Shown here: positions 1-7,008 of the stretch, piece by piece
Layout of the letters: the number at the start of each line of letters is the position of its first letter
Position numbering within the stretch: the first letter of the stretch is position 1
NCBI GenBank assembly: GCA_938008415.1
Contig: CALLKI010000094.1
Span: 1-18,715, forward strand
From: an uncultured Luteimonas sp.
Lineage (GTDB): Bacteria > Pseudomonadota > Gammaproteobacteria > Xanthomonadales > Xanthomonadaceae
DNA length: 18,715 bases
Direction of reading: 5' to 3'
Translations under genes and position numbers: made by a program
Notes under the pieces: generated by a model
Database searches by the model: none
What the model was told of the DNA's origin: nothing
The model's input: only the letters and a program-made list of their open reading frames with translations

Positions 1-683
1 AGCGCGTTGAAGGTGTGGAAGAACTCCTCCTGGGTGCGGTCCTTGCCGGCGAAGAACTGGATGTCGTCGATCAGCAGCGCGTCGAGCCGGTGGAACTGGC
101 GCTTGAACTGGTCGGCCGACTTTTCCTGCAGCGCACGGAAGAACGCGTTGTAGAACTGCTCCGAGCGCAGGTAGAGCACGCGTGCGTTCGGGTTCTGCCG
201 GCGCATCTCGTTGCCGGCGGCGAACATCAGGTGGGTCTTGCCCAGCCCGGTGCCGCCGTACAGCAGCAGCGGGTTGTGGGCGCGATCACCCGGCTTCTGC
301 GCTGCCTGCCAGGCAGCGGCGCGGGCGAGCTGGTTGCTGCGCCCCTCGATGAAGTTGTCGAAGGTGTAGTGGCTGTCGAGGTTGCCGTTGAACGGCGGCG
401 GCGGGGGCGCCGGGGTCGGCACCGGTTCCGCGGCGGGCGCCGCGGGGCGCGGCATGGAGCCGATCTCGAGCGCGACCTCGCCGCTGCCGGCGTAGTGCGC
501 CAGCAGCTCGCGGATCCGGTCCAGGTAGCGCGCCTGGACCTCGTCGCGGACGAAGGCGTTGGGCGCGTACAGCACGGTCCGGGTGTCCTGGCGGCAGGCC
601 TGCAGCGGACGCAGCCAGGTCTGCACGTCCTCCACCGGGTATTCGGCTTCCAGGTGTCGGAGGCAGAGGGGCCAGGCGTCCAT
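1..683 (-). CDS. dnaA: Chromosomal replication initiator DnaA (3' part beyond left edge)
   Basis: DnaA is the AAA+ ATPase that binds DnaA boxes and opens oriC. The window holds 227 codons from the start, and the frame is still open at base 1. Domain I lies at about residues 1-75, a Pro/Ala-rich linker at 78-98, and the AAA+ domain begins near 105. Walker A is GGTGLGKT (143-150) and Walker B is LLIDD (203-207), followed by IQFF. I chose ATG 683 (MDAW...) because I recall related xanthomonad DnaA proteins starting this way. An in-frame ATG at 698 would add five residues (MSPTP). No strong Shine-Dalgarno is seen for either start. The gene is divergent from rpmH, the usual origin-side arrangement. 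Domains III (rest) and IV and the dnaN junction lie outside the window. Confidence 0.97.
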   Translation of the reverse strand, partial: MDAWPLCLRHLEAEYPVEDVQTWLRPLQACRQDTRTVLYAPNAFVRDEVQARYLDRIRELLAHYAGSGEVALEIGSMPRPAAPAAEPVPTPAPPPPPFNGNLDSHYTFDNFIEGRSNQLARAAAWQAAQKPGDRAHNPLLLYGGTGLGKTHLMFAAGNEMRRQNPNARVLYLRSEQFYNAFFRALQEKSADQFKRQFHRLDALLIDDIQFFAGKDRTQEEFFHTFNA

Positions 684-807
684 CGGGGTCGGCGACATCT
701 TGCGTGTGCGGGAAAGGAAGGCCGCGGCGTGCGGGCGCGCCGCACACGCGGGGTGCTGGAATCGGAAAGGCCCATCAGCCTACCATCCCCGGCCCGGTCC
801 CGCCCAC

Positions 808-816
808 TTATCCACA
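808..816 (+). promoter_or_regulatory. DnaA box (perfect TTATCCACA)
   Basis: TTATCCACA is an exact match to the consensus DnaA box. It is the only one I find in the dnaA-rpmH intergenic region. It lies 125 bp upstream of the dnaA start and 32 bp upstream of the rpmH -35 element. A single box suggests DnaA autoregulation rather than a full origin, but an origin contribution cannot be excluded. Confidence 0.75.
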
Positions 817-847
817 GCCGCCCGGGGACCATGGCCAAGCCTGCGCC

Positions 848-876
848 TTGACCGGGCATCCGGCCACGAATAGAAT
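848..876 (+). promoter_or_regulatory. Sigma70-type promoter for rpmH operon
   Basis: TTGACC (848-853) and TAGAAT (871-876) are separated by exactly 17 bp. Each hexamer departs from consensus at one position. The -10 ends 41 bp before the rpmH ATG. This is the best housekeeping promoter in the window and fits the very high expression expected of a ribosomal protein gene. Confidence 0.8.
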
Positions 877-917
877 CTCCGGTTCTTTCGCGTTACCGGA
901 ACCTGAGCAACGCCGCC

Positions 918-1058
918 ATGGCCACCAAGCGCACCTTCCAGCCCAGCAACCTCAAGCGCAAGCGCGACCACGGCTTCCGTGCACGCATGAAGACGGCCGG
1001 CGGCCGCAAGATCCTGGCCCGCCGCCGCGCCAAGGGCCGCAAGCGCCTGTCGGCCTGA
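918..1058 (+). CDS. rpmH: 50S ribosomal protein L34
   Basis: L34 is a small, very basic protein of the large ribosomal subunit. The 46 residues read MATKRTFQPSN, then LKRKRDHGFRARM, KTAGGRKILARRR and a C-terminal RAKGRKRLSA. This is the full family pattern (KRT(F/Y)QPS, RKR.HGFR.RM.T..GR..L..RR.KGR..L). The usual family length is 44-47 residues. The gene is driven by the promoter at 848-876 and is followed after 26 bp by rnpA, the almost universal bacterial order. The ribosome binding site is weak. Identification is essentially certain from sequence. Confidence 0.98.
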   Translation: MATKRTFQPSNLKRKRDHGFRARMKTAGGRKILARRRAKGRKRLSA

Positions 1059-1084
1059 CGCCTCCTCCCCCGACCGGTTCCGGC

Positions 1085-1531
1085 GTGAGGACCGGCGACG
1101 AAGGCTCCCAGACCCGTTACCGCTTCCCGCGCCCGGCGCGGGTGCGCACACGTGCCCAGTTCGACCAGGTGTTCAGCCACGGCCGCCGCGTCGGCACGCC
1201 GCTGCTGACCCTGCACTGGCTGCAGGACGGGCAACCGCCGCGGCTGGGCCTTGCCGTCTCGCGCCGTGCCGCGCCACGGGCCACCACGAGGAACCGCATC
1301 AAGCGGGTCCTGCGCGAATGTTTCCGCCATCTCCGGCCCGGGCTCGCGCCCGGCGCCTACGTCGTGGTCGCGCGTTCCGGTGCGGCCACGGCCACGACCG
1401 CCGGGATCGCCGGGGCGTTCCGCGACGCCTGCCGCCGCGCGGGCGCGTTGCCCGGGCAGCCCGCGGGCGGCACAATGCCCGCCCCTTTCCCTCCTTCCCC
1501 TCCGGATACGCCGCGTGACCGCGGCGAATGA
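1085..1531 (+). CDS. rnpA: Ribonuclease P protein component
   Basis: RnpA is the protein subunit of RNase P, which removes the 5' leader of pre-tRNA together with the RNA subunit. From the GTG at 1085 it has 148 residues. The family RNR motif is seen as TRNRIKRVLRE (68-78), preceded by RTRAQFDQVF (21-30) and LGLAVSRR (54-61). I chose the GTG because it is the first start after the rpmH stop in this frame and gives a normal N-terminus; no ATG is available before the conserved region. The C-terminal tail after about residue 125 is Pro/Gly-rich and looks non-conserved. The gene ends 13 bp before yidC, and the gene yidD, found between rnpA and yidC in many bacteria, is absent. Confidence 0.95.
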   Translation: MRTGDEGSQTRYRFPRPARVRTRAQFDQVFSHGRRVGTPLLTLHWLQDGQPPRLGLAVSRRAAPRATTRNRIKRVLRECFRHLRPGLAPGAYVVVARSGAATATTAGIAGAFRDACRRAGALPGQPAGGTMPAPFPPSPPDTPRDRGE

Positions 1532-1544
1532 GCACGCCTGCCCG

Positions 1545-3224
1545 ATGAACCAGACCCGTACTTTCCTGATCCTCGCCTGGCTGATGGTGGCGACGCTGCT
1601 CTGGATGGAGTGGGGCAAGGAGCGGGCCGCCGCCGCAACGCAACCGGAGACGGCCGCGGCCATCCCCACGTCGGAAGCGCCTGCCGCCGTGCCCGACGCC
1701 CCTGCGCCCGGCGCGCTGCCCGCGGCGCCCGGCACGACGGGCGTGGCCGCCACGGCCGCGCCGGGCGCGGTGACGGTGGAAACCGACGTGCTGCGCCTGC
1801 GCATCGACGGCGGCAGCGTCAGCCGCGCCGAGTTGCTGCGCTACCCGCAGACGCGCGAGCCGGGCAGCGCACCCGTGATCCTGTTCAACGACGACCCGGC
1901 GCATTTCTACGCCGCGCAGAGCGGCTGGGTCAGCAGTGCCAACGCGGCGCCGAACCACCTGCAGGGCTTCGTGCCCGAGCAGCCGGGTGCGAGCTATACG
2001 CTGGCCGAGGGCCAGGAGAGCCTCGATGTACCGTTCGTGTGGCATGGCCCGGATGGCGTGACCATCCGCCGCACCTACACCCTGCGCCGCGGGCAGTACG
2101 CGATCGCGGTGCGCGACGAGATCACCAACGCCGGGGCCAGCGTGTGGCAGGCCGCGCCGTACCGCCAGCTGCTGCGCATGCCGCCGCGGATCGAGCGCGG
2201 CATGACCAATCCCGAATCCTTCAGCCTGACCGGCGCCACCTGGTACGGCGAGGCCGCCGGCTACCAGCGCCGCTGGTTCAGCGACTACGAGGACGGCGCG
2301 CTCCACAGGAGCGACCGCAACGTCTGGATCGCCTTCGTCCAGCACCATTTCTTCAGTGCCTGGCTGCCCGACCAGCAGGCCGAGGTCGACGTCACCCTCG
2401 ACACCGACACCAGCACCGGCATGCCGCGCTACCTGATCCGCGAGGTCGCCAGGGCGCCGGTGGTGGTCGCGCCCGGCCAGCAGGCCAGCGCCAGCGCGCG
2501 GCTGTGGGTCGGACCGAAGCTGGTCGAGCAGATCAAGGCGCAGGGCGTGGCGGGCCTCGACCGCGCGGTCGACTACAGCCGGTTCTCGCTGATGGCGCTG
2601 CTCGGCGAGGGCCTGTTCTGGGTGCTCGCGAAGCTCAACGCGCTGTTCGGCAACTGGGGCTGGGCGATCGTCGGCCTGGTGGTCCTGGTCAAGATCCTGC
2701 TGTTCCCGCTGGCCAACGCGCAGTACAGGTCGATGGCGAAGATGCGCCGGTTCCAGCCGCGCATCCAGCAGCTCAAGGAGCGCTACGGCGACGACCAGCA
2801 GAAGTTCCAGGTCGCGCTGATGGAGCTGTACAAGAAGGAGAAGATCAACCCGGTCGGCGGCTGCCTGCCGCTGCTGTTGCAGATGCCGATCTTCTTCGCC
2901 CTGTACTGGGTGTTGCTGGAGTCGGTGGAACTGCGCCACGCGCCGTGGATCGGCTGGATCCAGGACCTGACCGCGCGCGACCCGTGGTTCATCCTGCCCG
3001 TGCTCAACATCGCGGTGATGTGGGCCACGCAGAAGCTGTCGCCGATGACCGGCGTGGACCCGGTGCAGCAGCGGATGATGCAGTTCATGCCGGTGGTGTT
3101 CGGCGTGCTGATGGTGTTCTTCCCGGCGGGCCTGGTGCTGTACTGGGTGGTCAACGGCGGCCTCGGCCTGCTGCAGCAGTGGTACATGCTGCGCAAGTAC
3201 GGCGACGGCCAGGCGAAGGCCTGA
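1545..3224 (+). CDS. yidC: Membrane protein insertase YidC
   Basis: YidC inserts and folds inner-membrane proteins, alone or with SecYEG. The 559 residues are typical of the Gram-negative form. An N-terminal membrane helix lies at 6-23 (FLILAWLMVATLLWMEW), then an Ala/Pro-rich linker (25-75), the large periplasmic domain (about 76-340), and a C-terminal insertase core with helices near 350-365, 372-392, 440-460, 482-498 and 512-545. The coiled cytoplasmic loop is SMAKMRRFQPRIQQL (396-410). The groove position that is Arg366 in E. coli is Lys383 here (LVKILLFPL). The upstream frame is open, but ATG 1545 gives the family-typical MNQTR start. It is 13 bp downstream of rnpA, so co-transcription is likely. 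The Shine-Dalgarno is weak. Confidence 0.97.
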   Translation: MNQTRTFLILAWLMVATLLWMEWGKERAAAATQPETAAAIPTSEAPAAVPDAPAPGALPAAPGTTGVAATAAPGAVTVETDVLRLRIDGGSVSRAELLRYPQTREPGSAPVILFNDDPAHFYAAQSGWVSSANAAPNHLQGFVPEQPGASYTLAEGQESLDVPFVWHGPDGVTIRRTYTLRRGQYAIAVRDEITNAGASVWQAAPYRQLLRMPPRIERGMTNPESFSLTGATWYGEAAGYQRRWFSDYEDGALHRSDRNVWIAFVQHHFFSAWLPDQQAEVDVTLDTDTSTGMPRYLIREVARAPVVVAPGQQASASARLWVGPKLVEQIKAQGVAGLDRAVDYSRFSLMALLGEGLFWVLAKLNALFGNWGWAIVGLVVLVKILLFPLANAQYRSMAKMRRFQPRIQQLKERYGDDQQKFQVALMELYKKEKINPVGGCLPLLLQMPIFFALYWVLLESVELRHAPWIGWIQDLTARDPWFILPVLNIAVMWATQKLSPMTGVDPVQQRMMQFMPVVFGVLMVFFPAGLVLYWVVNGGLGLLQQWYMLRKYGDGQAKA

Positions 3225-3243
3225 GCGCGGCGGCCCGCCGCGC
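3225..3243 (+). terminator. GC hairpin between yidC and mnmE (not a full terminator)
   Basis: GCGCGGCG pairs with CGCCGCGC across a 3-nt loop, directly after the yidC stop. There is no T tract, so it more likely acts as a weak attenuator or mRNA 3'-end stabiliser than as an intrinsic terminator. In DNA this GC-rich it could also be chance. Confidence 0.3.
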
Positions 3244-3279
3244 GCTGACCCGGGCCGGCGCATCTGCCAACATGGGCGC

Positions 3280-4623
3280 ATGAGCCACGACGCCGGCACC
3301 GACACCATCGTCGCCATCGCCACCGCGCCCGGTTCCGCGGGCATCGGCGTCGTGCGCCTGTCCGGCCCCCGCGCCCGCGACATCGCCCGCGCCATCACCG
3401 GGCGCGGGCTGCGCCCGCGGCACGCCCACTACGTGCGCTTCCGTGATGGGGATGGCGCGGTCCTCGACGATGGCATCGCGCTGCTGTTCGCCGCGCCCGC
3501 AAGCTACACCGGCGAGGACGTGGTCGAGCTGCAGGCGCACGGCAGCCCGGCGGTGCTGCACGCGCTGGTCGCGCGCTGCGTCGACCTCGGCGCGCGCCCG
3601 GCGCGGCCGGGCGAGTTCAGCGAGCGCGCCTTCCTCAACGGCCGCCTCGACCTGGCACAGGCGGAGGCCGTCGCCGACCTGATCGCGGCGGCGGACCTGC
3701 GCGCCGCGCGTGCGGCGCGTCGTTCGCTTGACGGCGCGTTCTCGCGCCGAGTCGAGGCCATCGCCGAGGAGCTGCTGGCGCTGCGGGTGCACGTGGAGGC
3801 GATGATCGATTTCGTCGACGAGCCGATCGAGACCCTCGGCGCCGGTGAAGTGCGCGCGGGATTCGAGCGCGTGTCCGCCGCGCTCGACGCCCTGCTTGCC
3901 GACGCCGACCGCGGCCGGCGGCTGCGCGACGGCCTGCACGCGGTGATCGTCGGCCCGCCGAACGCCGGCAAGAGCTCCCTGCTCAATGCCCTGGCCGGGA
4001 CCGAGCGCGCGATCGTCACCGACATCGCCGGTACCACCCGCGACCTGCTGCAGGAGACCGTGCGCGTGGACGGGGTGGAACTGACCCTGGTCGATACCGC
4101 CGGCCTGCGCGAGGGTGGCGATGTGGTCGAGCGCGAGGGCATGCGCCGGGCGCGCATGGAGCTGGAACGCGCCGACCTGGCGATGGTCGTGCTCGACGCA
4201 CGCGACCCCGCCGCCGGCCGCGCCGTGGTGGGCGGTGCCGTGGACGCCGTCCCGCGCCGGATCTGGCTGTACAACAAGAGCGACCTGGCGGGCGCGCAGG
4301 CACCGGGGGAGCACGGTGGCGATCCGGCGCTGTCGCTGTCGGTGCGCACCGGCGAGGGCCTGCCGGCGCTGCGTGCCTGGCTGGTGGACGCGGCAGGCGG
4401 GGTGTCCGAGGGCGCGTTCAGCGCCCGCGCCCGGCACGTGGATGCCCTGCGCCGGGCCGCCGCGGAGCTGGGCGGCGCGCGGGAGGCGCTGGCCGGGGAG
4501 ATGCTGGACCTGGCCGCCGAGGCGCTGCGCCATGCCCACGATGCCCTCGGCGAGATCACCGGCCGGGTGCGCCCGGACGATCTACTCGGTCACATTTTCG
4601 CGACGTTCTGCATTGGCAAGTGA
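3280..4623 (+). CDS. mnmE: tRNA modification GTPase MnmE (TrmE)
   Basis: With MnmG, MnmE installs the (carboxymethyl)aminomethyl group on U34 of certain tRNAs. The 447 residues match the family. The N-terminal formyl-THF-binding domain is at 1-118 (IVAIATAPGSAGIGVVRLSG at 10-29; SYTGEDVVE at 75-83). A helical domain is split around the G domain. G motifs are G1 GPPNAGKSS (225-233), G2/K-loop TDIAGTTRD (247-255), G3 DTAG (272-275) and G4 NKSD (332-335). The C-terminus is FCIGK (443-447), containing the essential Cys. ATG 3280 is the only suitable start. It lies 55 bp after yidC, so it is probably the last gene of the rpmH operon. Confidence 0.97.
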   Translation: MSHDAGTDTIVAIATAPGSAGIGVVRLSGPRARDIARAITGRGLRPRHAHYVRFRDGDGAVLDDGIALLFAAPASYTGEDVVELQAHGSPAVLHALVARCVDLGARPARPGEFSERAFLNGRLDLAQAEAVADLIAAADLRAARAARRSLDGAFSRRVEAIAEELLALRVHVEAMIDFVDEPIETLGAGEVRAGFERVSAALDALLADADRGRRLRDGLHAVIVGPPNAGKSSLLNALAGTERAIVTDIAGTTRDLLQETVRVDGVELTLVDTAGLREGGDVVEREGMRRARMELERADLAMVVLDARDPAAGRAVVGGAVDAVPRRIWLYNKSDLAGAQAPGEHGGDPALSLSVRTGEGLPALRAWLVDAAGGVSEGAFSARARHVDALRRAAAELGGAREALAGEMLDLAAEALRHAHDALGEITGRVRPDDLLGHIFATFCIGK

Positions 4624-4654
4624 CGCTCCGGGGCCGGGACCGGCGGCGGCGCAG

Positions 4655-4685
4655 TTGACAAACCGGCGGCGCTGTCGCGTTCTTA
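4655..4685 (+). promoter_or_regulatory. Candidate promoter for the TonB-domain lipoprotein gene
   Basis: A perfect -35 hexamer TTGACA (4655-4660) stands in the 99-bp mnmE downstream gap. The matching -10 is poor: TTCTTA (4680-4685) at 19 bp is the best I can find. A start site here would give a leader of about 30 nt. Confidence 0.4.
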
Positions 4686-4722
4686 CGCGGCGCACGTCTT
4701 AGCGCGACAGGGGAGAGATTCG

Positions 4723-5757
4723 ATGTCCAACAGCAAGAACCCGGCCCATGGACGGGTTGCCTTCCGCCTGACCGCGGTCGCCGTCGCGGTGATGCTGCTT
4801 GCCTCCTGCGGCAAGGAGAGCCGGGACCAGGGAACCGCGCCCGCCGACCAGCCCGCCGCGCAGGCCCAGCAGGCGCAGGCCGCGCAGGCCGTGTCGGACG
4901 AGGTCGCCGCGCTGTCGGTGGACCAGCTCCGCGAAGCGGCGTCCAAGGCCTACCGGGAGAGCCGGCTGTACGCCCCCGCGGGCGACAACGCCGTGGAGTA
5001 CTACCTCGCGCTGCGCGACAAGCAGCCGGGCGACCCGGGGGTGTCGAGCGCGCTGATCGACCTGCTGCCGATGGTGGTCATCGCCACCGAGCAGAGCCGC
5101 GACCGCGAGGATTTCGCCGAGGCCCGCCGCCTGCTGGCGCTGATCGAGAAGACCGACACGTCGCATCCGGCACTGGAGCGCCTGCGCAGCTCCATCGCTT
5201 CGGCCGAGGCCGCCGTCGCGAGGCGCCTGGAGCAGCAGAAGCTGACCGCGGAGCAGGAGGCCCAGCGTCGCCAGCAGCTCGAGCGCGAGCGCCTCGAGGC
5301 GCAACGCCGCGAGCAGGAGGAGGCGGCGCGGCAGCTGGCGCTGCAGCAGCAGGCCGCGGCGGAGGCCGCCCGGCTCGAGGCCGAGCGCCAGGAGGCGGCG
5401 CGACGCGAGGCCGAACGCCAGGAAGCCGCCCGGCTCGAGGCCGAGCGCCAGGAAGCGGCGCGACGCGAGGCCGAGCGGCGCCAGGCCGCGGCGGCGGCCG
5501 CGCCGGTGCTGCGCGCGATCAGCACGCCGGCGCCGAGGTTCCCGGCGGAAGCCCTGCGTTCGGGTGTCTCGGGCGAGGTGCAGGTCGAGTTCACGGTCGG
5601 CGTGGATGGTTCGGTGACGAGTGCGCGCGTGGTGCGCGCGGACCCGCCGCGCATCTTCGACCGCGAGGCGATCAACGCGGTGCGCCGCTGGCGCTTCGAG
5701 CCGGTGCCGGCACCGGTCACCACCCGGCGTACGATCGCCTTCACCCCGGGCGAGTGA
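4723..5757 (+). CDS. Lipoprotein with coiled coil and C-terminal TonB-like domain
   Basis: The 344-residue protein starts with a lipoprotein signal: basic n-region, hydrophobic 17-26, lipobox LASC, lipidated Cys29. Residues 62-150 look helical, possibly TPR-like (VEYYLALRDKQPGDPGV). Residues 157-258 form a highly charged Arg/Glu/Ala coiled coil containing a 20-residue repeat. The C-terminal domain (about 267-342; PRFPAEALRSGVSGEVQVEF, then REAINAVRRWRFEPV) is a clear TonB_C fold of the 'energy transducer TonB' family. Classical TonB has an uncleaved membrane helix and a Pro-rich spacer; here those are replaced by a lipid anchor and a coiled coil. Gly at +2 predicts outer-membrane sorting under the E. 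coli Lol rule. It may therefore be a structural or periplasm-spanning protein rather than a true energy transducer. Shine-Dalgarno GGGGAGA precedes the ATG. Confidence 0.85.
   Translation: MSNSKNPAHGRVAFRLTAVAVAVMLLASCGKESRDQGTAPADQPAAQAQQAQAAQAVSDEVAALSVDQLREAASKAYRESRLYAPAGDNAVEYYLALRDKQPGDPGVSSALIDLLPMVVIATEQSRDREDFAEARRLLALIEKTDTSHPALERLRSSIASAEAAVARRLEQQKLTAEQEAQRRQQLERERLEAQRREQEEAARQLALQQQAAAEAARLEAERQEAARREAERQEAARLEAERQEAARREAERRQAAAAAAPVLRAISTPAPRFPAEALRSGVSGEVQVEFTVGVDGSVTSARVVRADPPRIFDREAINAVRRWRFEPVPAPVTTRRTIAFTPGE
5368..5487 (+). repeat. 60-bp tandem repeat, two copies, inside the coiled coil
   Basis: Two copies with a period of exactly 60 bp start at 5368 and 5428. The first roughly 45 bp of the units differ at only one position and the tails diverge. 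Each unit encodes about 20 residues of the Arg-Leu-Glu-Ala-Glu-Arg-Gln-Glu type. The period is in frame, so copy-number change would alter coiled-coil length without a frameshift. Confidence 0.8.
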
Positions 5758-5780
5758 AGGCCGCTGTGCAACCGCAACGG

Positions 5781-5807
5781 AAAAGGCCCGGCATCGCCGG
5801 GCCTTTT
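5781..5807. terminator. Bidirectional intrinsic terminator
   Basis: A perfect 12-bp stem (AAAAGGCCCGGC / GCCGGGCCTTTT) closes a 3-nt loop (ATC). On the plus strand it runs into a pyrimidine stretch with further T runs; on the minus strand the stem ends in TTTT. It lies between the convergent lipoprotein gene (stop 5757) and natB (stop 5833), so it can serve both. Confidence 0.92.
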
Positions 5808-5832
5808 CCTTTTTCCGCTTCCGGTTCCCGGC

Positions 5833-7008
5833 TCAGGCCGAGATCGCCAGCTTCTCGCGGTGGTACAGCCTGGCGGCGATGATCCACAGGACCACGGCCA
5901 GGGCCAGGCCGGTGCCGAAGTAGACGCCCCATTCCTGCGGGCTGACCGCCTCGCCGCGGACCAGCTTCAGGATCATCTGGTTCTGCGCCAGGAACGGCAC
6001 CGCGAACTGCCACAGCTGGTTCTTCACCGGGTTGATCATGAGCAGGATGGTCGGCACCAGCGGCAGCAGCATCAGCATGCTCATGTAGCCCTGCGCTTCC
6101 TTCATGGACTTCACGCTGGCGGAGATCAGGGTCAGCAGCGTGGTGCCGGTCAGCACCAGCGGCAGCAGCACCAGCAGCAGCTGGCCCATCACCGGCAGCG
6201 ACACGTCCACGGAACGCAGCGGGCCGGGGCCGACCGAGAAGGCGAACTTGAACGCGAGCACGATCAGCAGCAGGTTGAACAGGCCGAACAGGCACGCCGC
6301 TAGGATCTTGCCGCTCATGATCGCCTCGCGGGCGGCGGGCGTGGCCAGCAGCGGTTCGAGCGACTGCCGCTCGCGCTCGCCCGCGGTCGAGTCCATGACC
6401 AGGTGCGCGCCGCCGAGGAAGCTGAACAGGATCAGCATGTAAGGCAGGAACGACAGCAGCATGCCGCGCCGCGACTCCGGCGTGGCCATGTCGCGCTGCG
6501 TGATCTGCACCGCGAAGCCGGATTCCGGGCTGACGCCGCGGTTGATGCCGCGCAGCGCGCCGACGGTGCGGCTGTACTCGGCCAGCACGGCGCGCAACCG
6601 CTCCACCGGGATCCGGGAATCCATCCGCGAGCTGTCGTAGATCAGCTCCACCTTCGCCGGCTCACTGCGGCGCCACTTCTCGCCGTAGTCGGGGGAGATG
6701 CGCAGCACCACGTCGGCATCCTGGCTGCGCACCACCGCGTCGGGATCGTCCGGGGGATCCTTGGCCTCGATGTTGCGGCCCTTGAGGAAGGCGACCAGGT
6801 TCGGCGCGTGCTCCGCGCCGATCACCGGTACCTCCAGCGTGGATTCGAGCTGGGTGCGCAGCTTCTTCGAGACCAGGGACCCGCCGCCGATGATCAGCGC
6901 CGGGATCAGGACCGGCCCCATCAGCAGGCTGATCAGCATGGTGCGGCGGTCGCGGAACATGTCCACGAGTTCCTTCTTCGCCACGATCCAGATCGTCTTC
7001 ATGCTCAT
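5833..7008 (-). CDS. natB: ABC-2 type permease, NatB family
   Basis: The 391-residue membrane subunit of an ABC exporter has an N-terminal helix at about 25-45 and an extracytoplasmic domain at about 46-180. Five further helices follow near 183-205, 232-255, 273-297, 307-327 and 360-380. The cytoplasmic coupling element AGERERQSLEPLLATP (209-224) is typical of NatB/ABC-2 permeases, as is the opening KTIWIVAKKELVDMFRDRR. NatAB of Bacillus exports Na+; the substrate here is unknown. Its ATG overlaps the natA stop by 4 nt (ATGA, 7005-7008), so translation is probably coupled. It is the last gene of a three-gene operon and ends 26 bp from the shared terminator. Confidence 0.88.
   Translation of the reverse strand: MSMKTIWIVAKKELVDMFRDRRTMLISLLMGPVLIPALIIGGGSLVSKKLRTQLESTLEVPVIGAEHAPNLVAFLKGRNIEAKDPPDDPDAVVRSQDADVVLRISPDYGEKWRRSEPAKVELIYDSSRMDSRIPVERLRAVLAEYSRTVGALRGINRGVSPESGFAVQITQRDMATPESRRGMLLSFLPYMLILFSFLGGAHLVMDSTAGERERQSLEPLLATPAAREAIMSGKILAACLFGLFNLLLIVLAFKFAFSVGPGPLRSVDVSLPVMGQLLLVLLPLVLTGTTLLTLISASVKSMKEAQGYMSMLMLLPLVPTILLMINPVKNQLWQFAVPFLAQNQMILKLVRGEAVSPQEWGVYFGTGLALAVVLWIIAARLYHREKLAISA

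Larger units (their letters stand above)
684..917. other. dnaA-rpmH intergenic region (possible oriC flank)
   Basis: About 234 bp without a gene between the divergent dnaA and rpmH. It holds one perfect DnaA box and the rpmH promoter. There is no AT-rich unwinding stretch and no cluster of DnaA boxes, so the main origin is more likely on the other side of dnaA, outside the window. On the minus strand TAGGCT (near 772-777) could be a weak -10 for dnaA, without a convincing -35. Confidence 0.5.

Noticed and set aside
15..873. Several frames on both strands over the dnaA start region
   Set aside because: They are other frames of dnaA, whose own frame runs off the left edge and so is easy to miss.
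1251..1544. Longer upstream start for yidC
   Set aside because: It would overlap rnpA by hundreds of bases and add unrelated residues before the family-typical MNQTR start.
1299..3398. 699-codon minus-strand frame opposite yidC
   Set aside because: His/Gln/Arg-rich translation without motifs; yidC on the plus strand is certain.
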